DNA of 64,000 nucleotides, taken from Eonycteris spelaea. Its lineage: Eukaryota; Chordata; Mammalia; Chiroptera; Pteropodidae. The position numbers and the translations under genes are program-made. This document shows, piece after piece, positions 51,111 to 63,399 of the stretch (position 1 is its first letter; each line of letters begins with the position of its first letter). The notes under the pieces were generated by a model. It was not told the origin of the DNA. It saw nothing but the letters and a program-made list of their open reading frames with translations, and did no database searches. The stretch lies in NCBI GenBank assembly GCA_003508835.1, contig PUFA01000003.1, positions 16,593,501 through 16,657,500 of the forward strand, given 5' to 3'.

Positions 51111-51814
51111 AAGGCGCATGTTATATTTATAACTGGATGCTGACAATTTATATGTGATATTCAGTAAGAAAGCATGATTTATATGATCAGGTCAAATCAA
51201 ACAATCTACTGATGTGGATGCAGCGAGGATGCCACAGAAATATGTAGCACAGTCCCGGGGTTAGAGATTCCACAGTGTGTTAGGGGGAAGATACACACAC
51301 ATGAGAAGGTCGGTCACCGATGATGATTCCGATATGATTGGAACAGGACTGTGTTGTTAGTGGAGTTACAGACTTCTGGTGTAGAAGAGGCTTGTATTCT
51401 AGGTAGCAGAGACACGTGTGACACTAGCATTCACCACAGTGTCAGGCACCTAATAAAGATTTGGTCAATGATGAAACAAATAAACCAGCAAGACCATCGT
51501 ATTCATGGTCTAGTGCAGGAATTCTCCGAGCAGCAGTCCAGTGTCTCAGAGAGTGTGGGGCAGCGTATACTTTTATATCAGGGATGACAAAGTGCTGACC
51601 CATGAAAGCCAGACAAGGAAACGATGTCTTAGTGGAATTTACCATACTGCTTTCTTCACCCACAAAGTCTTACTAGGAAAAAATAAAATAAAAATGTCGA
51701 GCTAAGCAGTGTGCTCAGTGTCAGACTTGATTTATGTAGAGGTGTGATCTCTTTCTCTCTAAGGGGCCAGGTCACAGTGTCGACCCCAGCCTGCAGCACT
51801 GTTCTCGGGCAGTG
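51111..51814. other. Intronic, no recognised feature
   Basis: Short frames only. 'cagtgtcaggcacctaataa' at 51438 looks like a fragment of an L2/MIR end. Confidence 0.4.
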
Positions 51815-51975
51815 CCATGGTCTCACTGCCACCTCTGTCTAGCTCTGTGATCTTGGGCAATCAGTCCATTTCTGGGGACCACAGATGGAAATAGTGTGAA
51901 TTAAGTAAAATAATTTGTGGAAAATGCCTAACACACAGTAATCATGCTTTATACCTGTTAGTTCTTGTTGCTGTG
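51815..51975 (+). repeat. MIR SINE
   Basis: 'agctctgtgatcttgggcaa', 'tcagtccatttctggggacc', 'taacacacagtaatcatgct' and a 'gttcttgttgctg' end. Confidence 0.62.
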
Positions 51976-52011
51976 GTTTCTGATAATGTTTATAGAAATA
52001 CTTGCAAAGTT

Positions 52012-52047
52012 CTTTTTATTTTTTTTTTAATTAAAAAAAAAAAAAAA
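52012..52047. repeat. Poly-T/poly-A inverted repeat
   Basis: A T-run of about a dozen bases, aatt, then an A-run of about 15 bases: a perfect low-complexity palindrome able to form a hairpin. Confidence 0.9.
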
Positions 52048-54029
52048 GAAACAAAGATCCCTGGTTATATTAAGGCATTGAGAGAAGGTAGAGGAGTGAC
52101 CTCTTTTTAATTCTCCAGCTTAATTAAGTGTTGGGAAGTTTAGGGGTAGACATGAATCTTTGTATGTTAAAATGCACTTGAGAGTTGTTTTCATTGGGTA
52201 TGAGACATGCAGACACGAAAATGATTGTTGTGAAGGAGGAAGTTCGTTCCACAGGTCACTAGAAATAGGAGACACACCACACTGTGCCTCTGCTGTGCAG
52301 GGCCACACGCAAAACACCAGGGCAGCAGCTGTATTGTGGTTTTCACGGGAAAGAACAAGCAAGGCAGAGTTGGCGGATTTGGCGTTGGCTGGTTTGAGTC
52401 ATTTGAGTAGACTCTAGATTGCTCCTAGTTGACTGGTACTTGGCTGGCCCTAGGGTAATATTAGACTGGGAGATAGTGGCTAAAACTGTGAAAACTCCAT
52501 AAAGGAGATAGTGGATGTGGGCCCTTGACTGCTTGGTTTGCACATGAAAGGTACACTCTCAGGGGTGCCATTTGCTATCTCCAGGAATTAGCTAGCTCTC
52601 AGAGACAGTCTCTCCAGGATCAGTAAGGACCCAAATGTCAAAGCAAAATAAAATATGAAAAATAAAAAACATGATTAATATACATGGCACTGCAATCCTG
52701 GATGACAGGAGTAGGGTTGATGATTTAAAAAACAAAAACAAAAACAAAACAAAGTGATAGCTTTTATCCAGCTTACAACCAATGCACACAGCTTTTGGGT
52801 GAAGGAATCCCATGGGTATTTCCATAGCACAGAGCAGGATGCTGGGTTGGTGCCAGCCACAGTGCCCCCACTACCATTCCCCGTGGTCAAGATGATCTGG
52901 GGACACCCAAGAGCTTGACCCTTTGGCTTTCAATCCTACCTACCTGCTTTACCTTTGATAACTCATTTCATGCTCATTGCTAGGAAAATCTGGTTGCCTT
53001 AGCGATGGGAATTTTCAGAAACCTGTTTCTAGAGCTGGATCGCTTAGACGCAGACTAGTTAGGGCAGTATTTGGTTGTTTTTGAGCAGCATTTAACGTCA
53101 TTGTGCTTGTGTCCTCACTAGGCGTCCCCACGCGTGCTGTGAAGTCTGGAGCTCTGATGGTTGTGGTTGACAGACAAAACTCCCCCACCCGGTTTCTCCC
53201 CGCTCTGTTTTTAAATTTGCTTTCAGGAAAAAGGATGTGGTGTCCAAGACACTTGGGGATACTCAGATGTGTTTAAACAACTTGGTTTCTTCTCAGGTGA
53301 TGCCTTAATTCAATCATCCATTCATTCTTTCATTCAACGAGCAAATCATATTTGGCAGAATTTTTTTTTTCTGACTTCCCAGAAGGCACAGCAAAATGAA
53401 TCATGGATCTTTGGGACTCAAATTCTCCAAAGTGAGGAATAGGGAAATCCAGTGTCTGCTGTACAATCAGCAGTCAGAATATCGGCTGAGGGAGTTAGGA
53501 AGATAGCAAGATAGCATGTAGCCATCCATTAAATAACAACTAGGCTTCCGACAGTCTGTGCAAGGAGATGGACATTTAACGGACTCAAAGGAACTGGTTT
53601 CATTCCCATGTCACTCAGTGAGCTCTGGTCTGTGTCACTGGCCACAGAGTCTTCCTTTCTGATCTGCTGTCCTACCCTGAAAGAGCGCAGGAGGAGGATG
53701 TGCTGATGAGTCAGGGCACTTCTACCCCATCACGGGAAAAATAATTCAGGGTGTGTCCTCTTGCTGTTGGGTCGGGACAACGCATTTCAATGTAAGCTCA
53801 TGCAATCAGAGGCGTGGCTCAAAGAGATGGGAATACAGTGATACATGTGCTCTCTTTTAACTGGCAAATTTGGTTTAGCTTACTGTTACCCTCTAGTCTA
53901 GTGGCTTCTCATTGAACTTCCTCCTGGCATATATCCAGGAAACCAGAACATAAAAGGAACACAGTCTAGTTCTTGAGAGGGCCAAATGGCCTAGTAACCA
54001 GGACTCTATGGCATTGTTTAATGGTTACC
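52048..54029. other. Intronic, mostly unique sequence
   Basis: 'caatcatccattcattcttt' at 53312 may be the end of an L2 copy. No gene recognised. A T-run lies at 53361-53370. Confidence 0.45.
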
Positions 54030-54205
54030 TCTTTGAAGCCAGCTTGCATGCATTCACACTCTGTCTCTACCACCTGCTAGTTGATAAATTGCTTGTCCTC
54101 ACTGTGTCTGCTCAGTAAAATGGGCTTGTTATAAATATGAAATGAGCTTAGAGAGTGTCCTAATCTAGTATAAGCACGATTTAAGTATTCGCTATTACTA
54201 TTACT
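54030..54205 (+). repeat. MIR SINE
   Basis: 'tgcattcacactctgtctct', 'accacctgctagttgataaa', 'tgctcagtaaaatgggcttg', 'agtataagcacgatttaagt' and a (ATT)-like tail. Confidence 0.62.
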
Positions 54206-55169
54206 AGCACACTTGCGAGGTCAGAAGTTTCAGGAACTGGGAGGATGTATGCCTCAACCAACAAGTCCAGAGCCTTCTCTGGCCTCCCCACCTCGCCATC
54301 ACAGGTTCCCTGAGTAGTGCTGAGTATTTTAGGCTGTGGAGAGGAAGCTCCTGGAAGCAAGATCACCTCCCCACAGGTTTTCCAGAGTTCAAGGCACAGA
54401 GAATAGAAAGAAATGGCCTTGAACCTGGCCAGACCTGAAGAGAAGGAGCTAAGTGAGCCCCAACACTGAGATGGAGCAGGTATTAAAGTGCTAGAATAGG
54501 GCTGACTTCTCAAGAATCATCTCCACACTCTTGGGGTCTGAGCAGATAAGATGTTCAAGTGGGTATATCAGGTCATCTTACATTTTGGCCCCAATTCAGA
54601 AATCTGCCCCCTGTGCCAGCTCGATGTAATGGCAGCCACCGCCTGGGTTTTGATCGACCTTCACTGCTGTCACCCATGAAACTTTAACCTAAGAAGCGAG
54701 CCGTAGTTAATACATTTACAGTGCTTAGAAGCATTCTCACCTTTCCCAAGGCCTTAAAACATAATAGACACATACCTGGTTTTCTTTGGGGACCATCGGC
54801 AGGCCTCTGACCATCCAGCCCATGCCCTGGGCCTGTTAAAATTGTCAGAAGACTCAGAAAGCTTCTGAAGATCTATAATTAGTCATGCTTGTATAAAGTG
54901 AAAGAGGAGTTGTAGACTATACTTCTTACTGTTAACCGACTTTTCTCAATGTTTCAGACCAACAAGCACATGTATAATGAAAGGCAATGAGGAGTGAATC
55001 GGAGGCAAAATTATGCTCTCAAAACAATCTTGGGTTGAACAGAGAAAAAACAGATCAGTGATTTTTCATACGTATACTCACAAATCATCTCTTTAACAGA
55101 GAGAACGAAAAGAGGTTTGACATTTGGTCATGGGGATATTTTGTTCTTGAGTTAGATGTTTTTCTACGA
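54206..55169. other. Intronic, no recognised feature
   Basis: A 110-codon minus-strand frame (54181-54513) shows no recognisable domain. No clear repeat. Confidence 0.45.
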
Positions 55170-55265
55170 CATGCATGCAGTCCTCATAATTACCATATGA
55201 GGGGAATTCTTACCATTTTACACTTAAAAGAACTGAGGTCCAAAGTACCACCCCAGATCTCTACC
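55170..55265 (-). repeat. Possible MIR fragment
   Basis: 'cagtcctcataattaccata', 'ttaccattttacacttaaaa' and 'gaactgaggtccaaagtacc' resemble a reverse-complement MIR core. Confidence 0.45.
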
Positions 55266-55499
55266 CACTAGAGGTTACTTCCTGAAACAGACAGTCCCTC
55301 CCAGCATCACTGAAAGATATCAAACAACAAAAGAAAATACAGCCCAGACATGATAAAGCTGACCAGCTACTTTTGCTTTGCAGAGGCAAATAATTAGTTT
55401 GAGCTCTTGCCGCGTTTCATATGAACTGGGCTGGCGGGGTGGGGGAGATTTCCCTTTACATATACTGTTATAGGAAAGCCCGTAATGGAATCTAATTTC

Positions 55500-55930
55500 T
55501 GCAGCTGCCATTTAGAAAGCAGCAGATGGCGGCAGCAGCATCTGGGAGACAACAGAAGCCTGTAGAGCAGGGTGGACTATGCCGGGGGACAACTGAGAAA
55601 CCACACAGGGCAAAGCCAACCTGCCCTAAAGTGACAGCCGGTCCAGGCCCAGTAGAGAACGTGCAGGAAGTATGGCCCCCTCCGGCCCCACCCAAAGGGT
55701 GAGCATCGCACGGAGTTCCCGTAGCCACAGAACCTCCTGTATCTTTGTTTCTCTCCGCCACGGCTTGTAAGTATTAGCCTGATGTTGTTTACTTCTTTTC
55801 CCAATCTCTCCAAGGAATATGATTCACACGTTTTCAGATTTATTTGAACAAAATGCAATAAATATGCTGCTTCAATTTTAACTGCTGGCCTGTAGCCAGG
55901 GTTTTTAATGAATCTGGCCTGTGCTACTGA
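55500..55930. promoter_or_regulatory. Candidate conserved non-coding element
   Basis: A repeat-free block with a GC-richer left half and an AT-rich right half containing 'gatgttgtttac' (forkhead-like), 'ttcagatttatttgaacaaa' and 'caataaatatgctgc' (MEF2-like). Proposed on composition only. Confidence 0.28.
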
Positions 55931-55970
55931 AGTGTTCCAGGATCTCCAGGGCTCTGGGCACTGTGAGATT

Positions 55971-56023
55971 ACACACGCACACACACACACACACACACCA
56001 CACACACACGCACGCACACACAC
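55971..56023 (+). repeat. (CA)n microsatellite, interrupted
   Basis: CA units with a cc break and two or three cg steps. It produces His/Thr-rich nonsense open frames on both strands. Confidence 0.95.
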
Positions 56024-57149
56024 CTCCCCACCTCCTATTCCCTGGAGGGCCAGTGACTCACAGTCAACTGCAGGTTTTTCAGAGCCGACTCTGGTTAAAA
56101 TTAGCAGGAGCCCTTATTATTCAAGGAGAAGGATTCCTCCATCTCCTTTCACGGCTGCATGGAAATGCCGTCTTTTCATTATTTTCCCTTCTGTTGGAAT
56201 TGCTGTACCCACCTCGGAAAGCTGCCATCATCAGCCTTTTTCTCTTCCTTTGTTTCCTTGCAAATGGTCACTAGACCCAACCCGGACTATGGGGATGTCT
56301 GTATAAAAACAGCTGGAGAAGGCGGCTTTATGTGCGGGATAAAAAGACTGTGAATTGATTTTAACCACAGCCAAACAGTCCAGTCAGTGCCCCATGCTTT
56401 GGAGAGGTGAGAGAAAACAGGAAGAGGGACACTCACAAAGGTAGTCCCAGGCATGGCACCTTTTCCCAGAAAAAAAGGAGAATGAGAGATGCCAATAGCA
56501 CCCATCTCTCGGACCCCATCCTCCGGCAAAAACAGCCCACAGAGAGTAAAACTGAGGAATCCTCAAACTTGGTCCGTCTCTGTGACCTCACCTCCTCTTT
56601 CTGCAGGAAGATGGTCACCAGGACCCCCTCCACCTTCAAGAACCTGAAACGCAAAAGTTAGCTGCCCGTGATGAACACCTAGGGCCATTAATGGGTTAGC
56701 ATCTGAGAACTCCCTAGGAAGGAAAGGACCGTTGCAGAGAGGGGCAATTTTAGGGCCTGTGGCATTTTTTCCCACTGACAACAAAGAGGTGTTCCAGAGA
56801 TCCCGTCTATCAATGGCGGCCAGATGCTGCCTCGTTGCTAGTATACACTATCACCTATTTCTCTTCTTTCAAAGAACAAACCATAGTCTGATGTCTTCTA
56901 TTATTACTAGTGACTTTTAATGATGTCAGGAGCCTCTGTTTGTTTTCCCTCTCTTGGAGTTACTATGAAAAGCAAATTATAGATTGTTCTGCAAGAGTGT
57001 GCCCTTCCCACTCCATCCTCATCTCATTTCACCTCATCCCCTGATGGGACCTTCAGAATCATTAGACAAAATAAGGAAAGAAACTTGGAAGTCAGGCTCC
57101 TGGGCAGGCAAATAACATGAAAGTTCTGGATGCCCTTATGGTCTGGGGA
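56024..57149. other. Intronic, no recognised feature
   Basis: Several overlapping open frames of 60-90 codons on both strands with no recognisable similarity. Confidence 0.45.
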
Positions 57150-57305
57150 AGAGGACCAGAATCAAGAGGTCCAGGTTAGAATAGCTTCACCAACAACACG
57201 CCATGTGACTCCCAGGAGCCTTCATTTCCTCATCAATGGAATGATGGAAACCATTAAGTGATCTTTCCAGCCCCTTTATTCTGCAATTATGAGATCCAGA
57301 CTACA
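57150..57305 (+). repeat. MIR SINE fragment
   Basis: 'aagaggtccaggttagaata', 'gccatgtgactcccaggagc', 'cttcatttcctcatcaatgg', then 'aatgatggaaacc'. Confidence 0.55.
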
Positions 57306-57749
57306 GACTTTGAGTAGTGTTCCTTTAACATCATTTACCCTAATAGTATTTGAGAATTAAAGATGCTTACAGGTAAACACTTCCTTATCTGTGTTTCACT
57401 TTCTTGAAATGGAATAATAAATAGTTCTTATTTCTGCCATGATTGCTCAAAATTATAAAAATCACATCCTCTTATTTATAATATTCATAGAATTGTAGAG
57501 TGTTTTTTATGGAGATTGGAAAGAAACACCATCTTGTTTCCACTTCCAGTAGTAGTGTTAGCAGGATGTTTCTGAGGGTCTCTCCCATGCCCTTTCCAGG
57601 CATTTGTGTGCATCCATTAAACGTGTGTTGGTTGATCCCCTGATCTCTTGCTAGCCCTTTGCCAGGTGGACAGTGTTGAAAACATATGAGAACTATGAAA
57701 GTTGTTCTCAATGTTTTAATTATCTTATTGAGAAATCAAGATCACTGTG
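57306..57749. other. Intronic, no recognised feature
   Basis: AT-rich. 'cattaaacgtgtgttggttg' at 57616 is a weak L2-like remnant. Confidence 0.4.
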
Positions 57750-57935
57750 CAAAATAATAATATTAACAATAACATACCTGTTAGGAGCCAGACAGTGTGC
57801 TTGATACTTGATAGATCTTTATTTAAGCCTCAGCAAATTCCATAAAGTATCTCTTTTTATTTCCATTTTACCAACAAGGAATCTAAGGCTTAAATTAGTT
57901 TATCAGCCTAAAGCTGAGCAGTGATTGAAGTGTAT
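57750..57935 (-). repeat. MIR SINE
   Basis: 'ataataatattaacaataac', 'taggagccagacagtgtgct', 'cctcagcaaattccataaag', 'tttccattttaccaacaagg' and 'aatctaaggcttaaattag'. Confidence 0.6.
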
Positions 57936-58924
57936 CTGACTGATTCTACAAGTTTGAAATATCATATAATCAAGTGTTGAACTGAGTGTAAGCAAGGCCT
58001 ACAGAGCTGTGGTGTAGGTGGGGAGCTCTCTGCAAGGTCAGGGATGTGCAAGTTTTGAGCAAGTTTTGAGTTACCTACTGCTGCTTGGGTTTATACTGAA
58101 AGAAATAAGTACGGACTAACCCTGGATGATGGAGAGGAGGCACCGTTTCAGAGATAAGAATATGGACTCCTGATAGGAGACGTTAGGAAGACCGCTGATT
58201 CGTCATCCTCGATCTTTAACAAAAGGCAAGCATTTGATGAGACCATTGAGGAGGGAGAGCTTCCATTTGTCCACAACTAGACCCTGGTAACTCTTTATAC
58301 TGGATGGCCTTCTAGAAAATTCCTGGCTTGACAAAGGGCTGCCTTCAGGTAATTTTTATCATTTTTAGAATAGCGCTTATAGAAACAGAAATGTTCTATT
58401 TATTACATAACCAAAGATGGAAAAACAATGTTTTATTGTCCATTTTATTACTTGGGGAATGTAATATTTTCCAATTGTGAAAAATATAGTCAGGGGCTTT
58501 TCCTTAAAACGTTTTTTAAAGTCCTGCATTCGCTCATTGGCACTTCTTGACCAGTTTGTTTGCTCTCTGAACCCTGATTTCAGCCTCCTTTCTTTTCTTT
58601 GGGAAGCTTAATTCTCAGGGTCATGTCAAACATAGAAGTTATTTCTTAGCTCTGAGTTCATGGAGATTTTCCAGAGTTGTAGCTTAATTACACATTCAGT
58701 CAGAATTTTTTTTTTTCAACAGGTTTGGCTACTTTTTAATCTTGCATTAGGCCATTATCTGCTTGTATCCAAGGCCAACTAGACAAAATTAAGAAACATG
58801 CCATTTGCTGATGAGAGTTCTTTTCTTAAGCCTTTGCATAAAGAAAACCTCTCACTCTTTCTGTCACTTTTTGAATCCAGACAATAAGGTGTCAGTCTGC
58901 ATTTCTAATGGCCATGGGAAAGGA
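57936..58924. other. Intronic, no recognised feature
   Basis: AT-rich unique DNA with a T-run at 58708-58716. Confidence 0.45.
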
Positions 58925-59105
58925 AGCCTGGGTTCAAGTCTCCCAGAAAGACTTGGGTTCAAATCCCTACTAACATTTAGTTGTGGCGAGACCCAGATTG
59001 TATTTCCTGACATCTCTGAGCCTCATTTTCTTCACATACACAATGTGCTTAATATTATCTTCCTCATGGGGTTGTGGGGAGGTTTAGATTAAACATGTAA
59101 TTGTT
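58925..59105 (+). repeat. MIR SINE
   Basis: 'gacttgggttcaaatcccta', 'gacatctctgagcctcattt', 'tcttcctcatggggttgtgg' and 'ggaggtttagattaaacatg'. Confidence 0.68.
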
Positions 59106-59530
59106 CTTCAACCAAGGACAGTTAAGTGGTCCTGAAGTAACCAAAAGGACGTCATTAAAAAGTAGCTTCCCCTGAAAGGCAGTTCTAAGGCATTCCCTCC
59201 TGAGTCATTTTTACGATGAGGTACCCACAACCCTGGGATGGGACACACGATAGAAACACCCAGACGAGCCTGGACCTGACTGCGTTTCCCAGGCCTTTTC
59301 ATGTCCAGTAACTATTGCATTTTATTTGGTTTGTCTGATAGAAATGAGATCTCTGCTATCTTCTCAAAAATAGAAGTGCTTCTACATGTGACTCTCAGAT
59401 CTTCCCTTAAGATGATCAGGTGATTTCCCTCCTGGTTAAGGTCACAGGAAACTCTTCTATCAACACAAATGCAGAATCAGAAGGAATTAGAGACCATAAA
59501 GAGATGCAGGACAAAAGGATGTGACATGCC

Positions 59531-59602
59531 TTCAGGGTCGGGCCTGGTTAGTACATGGATGAGAGACCACCTAGGAATACCAGGTGCTGTAGGCATTAAA
59601 AA
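59531..59602 (+). pseudogene. Retroposed 3' half of 5S rRNA with A-tail
   Basis: 'agggtcgggcctggttagta', 'catggatgagagaccaccta', 'ggaataccaggtgctgtagg' matches the 3' half of vertebrate 5S rRNA with only a few changes. It starts at about position 56 of 5S and so lacks the 5' half and most of the internal promoter. An A-rich tail follows (59599-59628). The 13-bp sequence gatgtgacatgcc occurs just before (59518-59530) and just after the tail (59629-59641), which is a target-site duplication. This shows L1-type retrotransposition. It is not a functional 5S gene. Confidence 0.9.
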
Positions 59603-59628
59603 AAAAAAAAAAAAGAAAAAGAAAAAAA
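59599..59628 (+). repeat. A-rich tail of the 5S retrocopy
   Basis: About 16 As followed by gaaaaagaaaaaaa units, ending at the right copy of the target-site duplication. Confidence 0.88.
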
Positions 59629-59641
59629 GATGTGACATGCC

Positions 59642-61084
59642 CAAAGTCATAGAGCTACAGATAAGTGCAGATAAGTGAGCCTCCAAATGCCACATCTTGA
59701 GCCTCTGTGCCCCTACTTCCTCTCGTGCAGCTTTCTTGCATGACCATAAACCATGAGTGACCACATGAAGTCACCCCTCTGTGGAAATGCTTCTGCCCAG
59801 CATGGTCCTAAATGAATCACTGGACCAGTGTGAAAAATATTCCAGAAAACAGTAGTGCAACATGGCTTTTTCTGGTGCATATCCATCCGTGAATGTGGGA
59901 CGTTCTGTGTTGAACTCGTCCCATTGTTCACTATTCTTCTTCAGTGCCCAGAGATTCTGTTTGTATGGCTTGTCTTTAGTTAGGGCAAGAATCATTGCTG
60001 CTCTTTCTCAACTATTATACTAATTATTACCCATCTCTGTGTCGTGCACCAATGGAATTTTTACCAATGCCTTCTGCCAAAGTTTCTCTTCATTGTACAT
60101 GATTAGCAAATGTTGACTCTAATGTCGAATGAACAAATGACTAAATTTATGAATATTCCCAGCACATGTCAATCCAGGAGTATCTCTAACTTGCTGTATT
60201 GACTTTAGTTTACAAATTAAACAAGCCATGAAATTTCAATTTAGTAAAAGAATTTTGTTTGGGGCCTGTATGCCAGTAACTATCTTGACCATTTTTTAAC
60301 AAGTTATTAGGATGCCAGAGTTTAAAGCTGTAATAAACCTGTTTCTTTAAAAAGGTGGTCACATGCCTTTGCCTGGCCATCTCTGCTCTCCTGGTTAACT
60401 ACCTGCATGGCTTCTATCTGCATATCCTCTCACACTCCTAAAATATTCATTCCCAGTCATTGCTGTTCACTTATTTCCTCTTCCTCCAACCTCGTATTTT
60501 CTTCCTTGTGTTCAAAGCTTCTTTAATAATCTGAGATTGAGCACCAGTAGGATATTTTGTATTGGGAATGAAGTCCTCCAAAAACTAAATCAAATACCCA
60601 GTGCATGAAGACAAGAATAAAACATGAAAACTTCAGTGCAGATGTATATATAAATCCACACTTGCAGAACACATATTGGGTGGGGACTTATCTTCTTGAA
60701 AACATACAATAACTTCCTAAAAGCCCTCATCTCTAGCTTCCTTTAAACAGTGAGCTGTCCAAATGAGCAAAACAAGATTTGATTTATAAAAACATGATTT
60801 GAACATGGCTTTAGGTATCTTCATGGTGAGAGCCATAACTTATTCATCAGTTTCCCCACAGTGTTTCGAAGAGAACTTCTGATGTGGAATTTGCCCAATA
60901 AAGTTTAAGGAAGAGGAAAAGAAACAAAGAAAGAACAAGTAGAATTGTAAAAAGTAGGGCACCCTGGTTAACCATTCAAGATCCATAGGTCAATTTCTAC
61001 CCTTGATTTAAAAACATCTTCTCTTGGCTGCCTTCTCAGAAACCCGCTGGGATCAGCTTTGTGTCCCCTCTAACCCAAGCTGTA
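59642..61084. other. Intronic, no recognised feature
   Basis: AT-rich unique-looking DNA. No gene or clear repeat recognised. Confidence 0.45.
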
Positions 61085-61540
61085 CACATAGAGAACAAAC
61101 TACCTCTTCTCCATGGCTGGGCATTTGTGTGTTTACATGGAAATCCTTCATGACTTTGCATTACCTACACGTGAAATCCCAACTCCAAGCACCATTGCCA
61201 GCCCGATCCAGGCCTGGGCTTCTGTTACACAGCACTCACCAGCCCACCACACAGAATTCTTGCCCGTCTACTTTATACTTAGTGTCTTTGCCTCTGCTGC
61301 TCTCTCTTTCCGAGATGTCTTTTATCCCCTCTGAGCCAATACTTCCAAATTGTTAGAGACCCAAGTGAAGTGTCACCTCCTCAGTTAAGACACTCCTGAC
61401 CCACTCACTCCCCCGTGTATTCGGGCTCTTAGGCAGGACTCCCTTGTCCTTATCAGAGACAAAAACTAGTATTTACATGTTTGCCTCCTGCACTCTGAGG
61501 CTAGAGATTTATTTTTGTATCCTCACACTTAAGGCAGGGG
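61085..61540 (+). repeat. L2 LINE 3' end
   Basis: Sense-strand L2: 'aagtgaagtgtcacctcctc', 'agttaagacactcctgaccc', 'gcctcctgcactctgaggct' and 'agagatttatttttgtatcc' follow the L2 3' consensus order ('gtcacctcctccaggaagccttccctgacc' to 'ctgtatcccc'). Confidence 0.68.
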
Positions 61541-61695
61541 GATAGGTACTATCATTGATTTCATTATTGATGGGGAAACTAAAGCACAGGGAGGTTAAAT
61601 AATTGCCAGGGTTCAGACAACCAATAACTTATACAACTAGGATTTGAACACAGGGAATGTGAGGTCAGAGCTCACCCTTTTAAACACTGAAATGT
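61541..61695 (-). repeat. MIR SINE
   Basis: 'gataggtactatcattgatt', 'gatggggaaactaaagcaca', 'gggaggttaaataattgcca', 'aactaggatttgaacacagg' and 'ggtcagagctcacccttt'. Confidence 0.7.
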
Positions 61696-62399
61696 GACTT
61701 CCTTAAATGTGATCATACGAGTTACCTTTTTACTTTTACTATGGTATCTATATTAATATGAATTCTTATTCTTAATCAACCAGATCAATTATGTGCATTT
61801 GTATATGAGTGTTATACAGTTAATAAATTTCATTTTAAACTATCATTCCTGAATATATGCTAGAGATAACCTCCCCAATAATAAATCTCTAGCATGGCCC
61901 CAGATGCAATGAAGTGAATGTAGGTGGTGTTTTCAGCTCAGGGGAGATTGTTATTTTTATTTAAATGTCTTGTTTCTGCATCCTGTTTCTTCAACTAAAT
62001 ATTTGACTACCCCAAGACAGAGCTGTTTCTTATACCTTAAGGGTCCCCCCAAGGACCGGGAGTTGCAGTGTTTACAGTCGACCCTGAAACTTTTGCTGAA
62101 TAAATTAACACGAGAACAAAACTGTATCCTGCTGCCAACCACCAACAATGTATTAAGAATGTAGCATCAAGTTGAAGAGTTGCCATTCTATTTTCTGCTA
62201 TGTTGAAATGCTGGCAGACTTTATTATGCAGTTCCAGCTTTCAGAGAGTTGGAAGTTAGCTGATATGGCAGAGATGGAGTGATCACTTGGCCAGCAATCT
62301 CTCCTCGAAAGCTCCAGCCCTTTGGTCAAGAATCTGGTAGCCTTCATCCTAACAGCCTTGTAAATATGTGATAGCTCCTGTACTCATTCCCGACAGCCT
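61696..62399. other. Intronic, no recognised feature
   Basis: AT-rich. Opposed short frames at 61957-62164 are unrecognised. Confidence 0.45.
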
Positions 62400-62650
62400 T
62401 GTTCTGAGAACATTCTCTGTGCCAGCCACTGTGCTAAGCATTTTACAGGTATTATCTCACTTAATCCCTGTGATAGCCCTCTGAAGTAGGTGACTTATTA
62501 AACCTTTTTTTGTTTTCTTTTAAACAAGGAAATGGAAGCTTTGAGAGGTTAAATAACTTGAACAAGGTCAAATACCTAGTAAAGTGCTAGAGCTGGCATT
62601 TAAACCAAAGGCCTTCTGGCTCCAAGGTCACAGTCTTATCCACCAGCTTA
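62400..62650 (-). repeat. MIR SINE, near full length
   Basis: 'tctgtgccagccactgtgct', 'aagcattttacaggtattat', 'ctcacttaatccctgtgata', 'ggaaatggaagctttgagag', 'aaggtcaaatacctagtaaa', 'aaggccttctggctccaagg'. Confidence 0.8.
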
Positions 62651-63399
62651 AAACTTCTTTCCTTGTAAGTAAGGTAGTTCTCAATAACTGCCTAATGCAT
62701 TTGGATTCTAATTCTTATGAAGAATGTTTCTGTCCCCAATGTTTCTGTCTCCATTTTAACTCTTCCTTTTCAAATAAGGGCCAAAATTTTTAGAATTTTT
62801 TTTCAATTCTGAACTTTCATCTAATCCTCACCTTCCTGGTTCCATGACCCTGCCTAGTTTGAGGCTGCTTCTCCTTAAATGCAGATTCCTTCGTTTATAA
62901 TAGCATCCTGCCTCTAGTCTTTGGAACTCCTGTTTTTTGGTCTTCCAAATAAAATCCAGAGTGCAGCCGTCCTTATTCTTTATCCCTGCCTCAAGACGAC
63001 ACGGGCAGTAACTGGACTGACTCCCCGTGAATCCTTGAGTCAAATGCAATAGTTCCTTCGCCAGTTCAAAACCTCCCCAATGACCGTTTTCTTCTCTGAT
63101 CTCAAGTGCCACCAGGGACTCTTCTCCCCCACCCATTGTCCATTTCTGTAAATTCCCCCTCACTCTCCTCTGGGTGACAGAGGTTACCAAACTATTAAAA
63201 TACCCCCCTTTTCTCTTAAAACATATTTTCAACCTTGCAGCATGTAATGGCACACTGTCCCTTAGCTCTGTTCATGCACCATGTAACGGTTGTAACCAAC
63301 ACAGACATTATGCAAACCAAACTTATTTGGGGCTGCTTTGGGTCTGAAATTTTCTTAGAGGATAGTTGAAAAAAATGCACTCCATCCCATTTCTTGAAC
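62651..63399. other. Intronic, no recognised feature
   Basis: A 141-codon minus-strand frame (62828-63253) has no recognisable domain and no supporting signals; I do not call it a gene. Confidence 0.45.

Noticed and set aside
55908..56306. 132-codon + frame with His/Thr repeats
   Set aside because: The repeat part is a translated (CA)n microsatellite; no similarity outside it.
59531..59602. A functional 5S rRNA gene
   Set aside because: The 5' half and most of the internal control region are missing, and it has an A-tail and target-site duplication, so it is a retrocopy.
62828..63253. 141-codon minus-strand frame
   Set aside because: No recognisable domain, no splice or promoter context, and a length compatible with chance in 64 kb.
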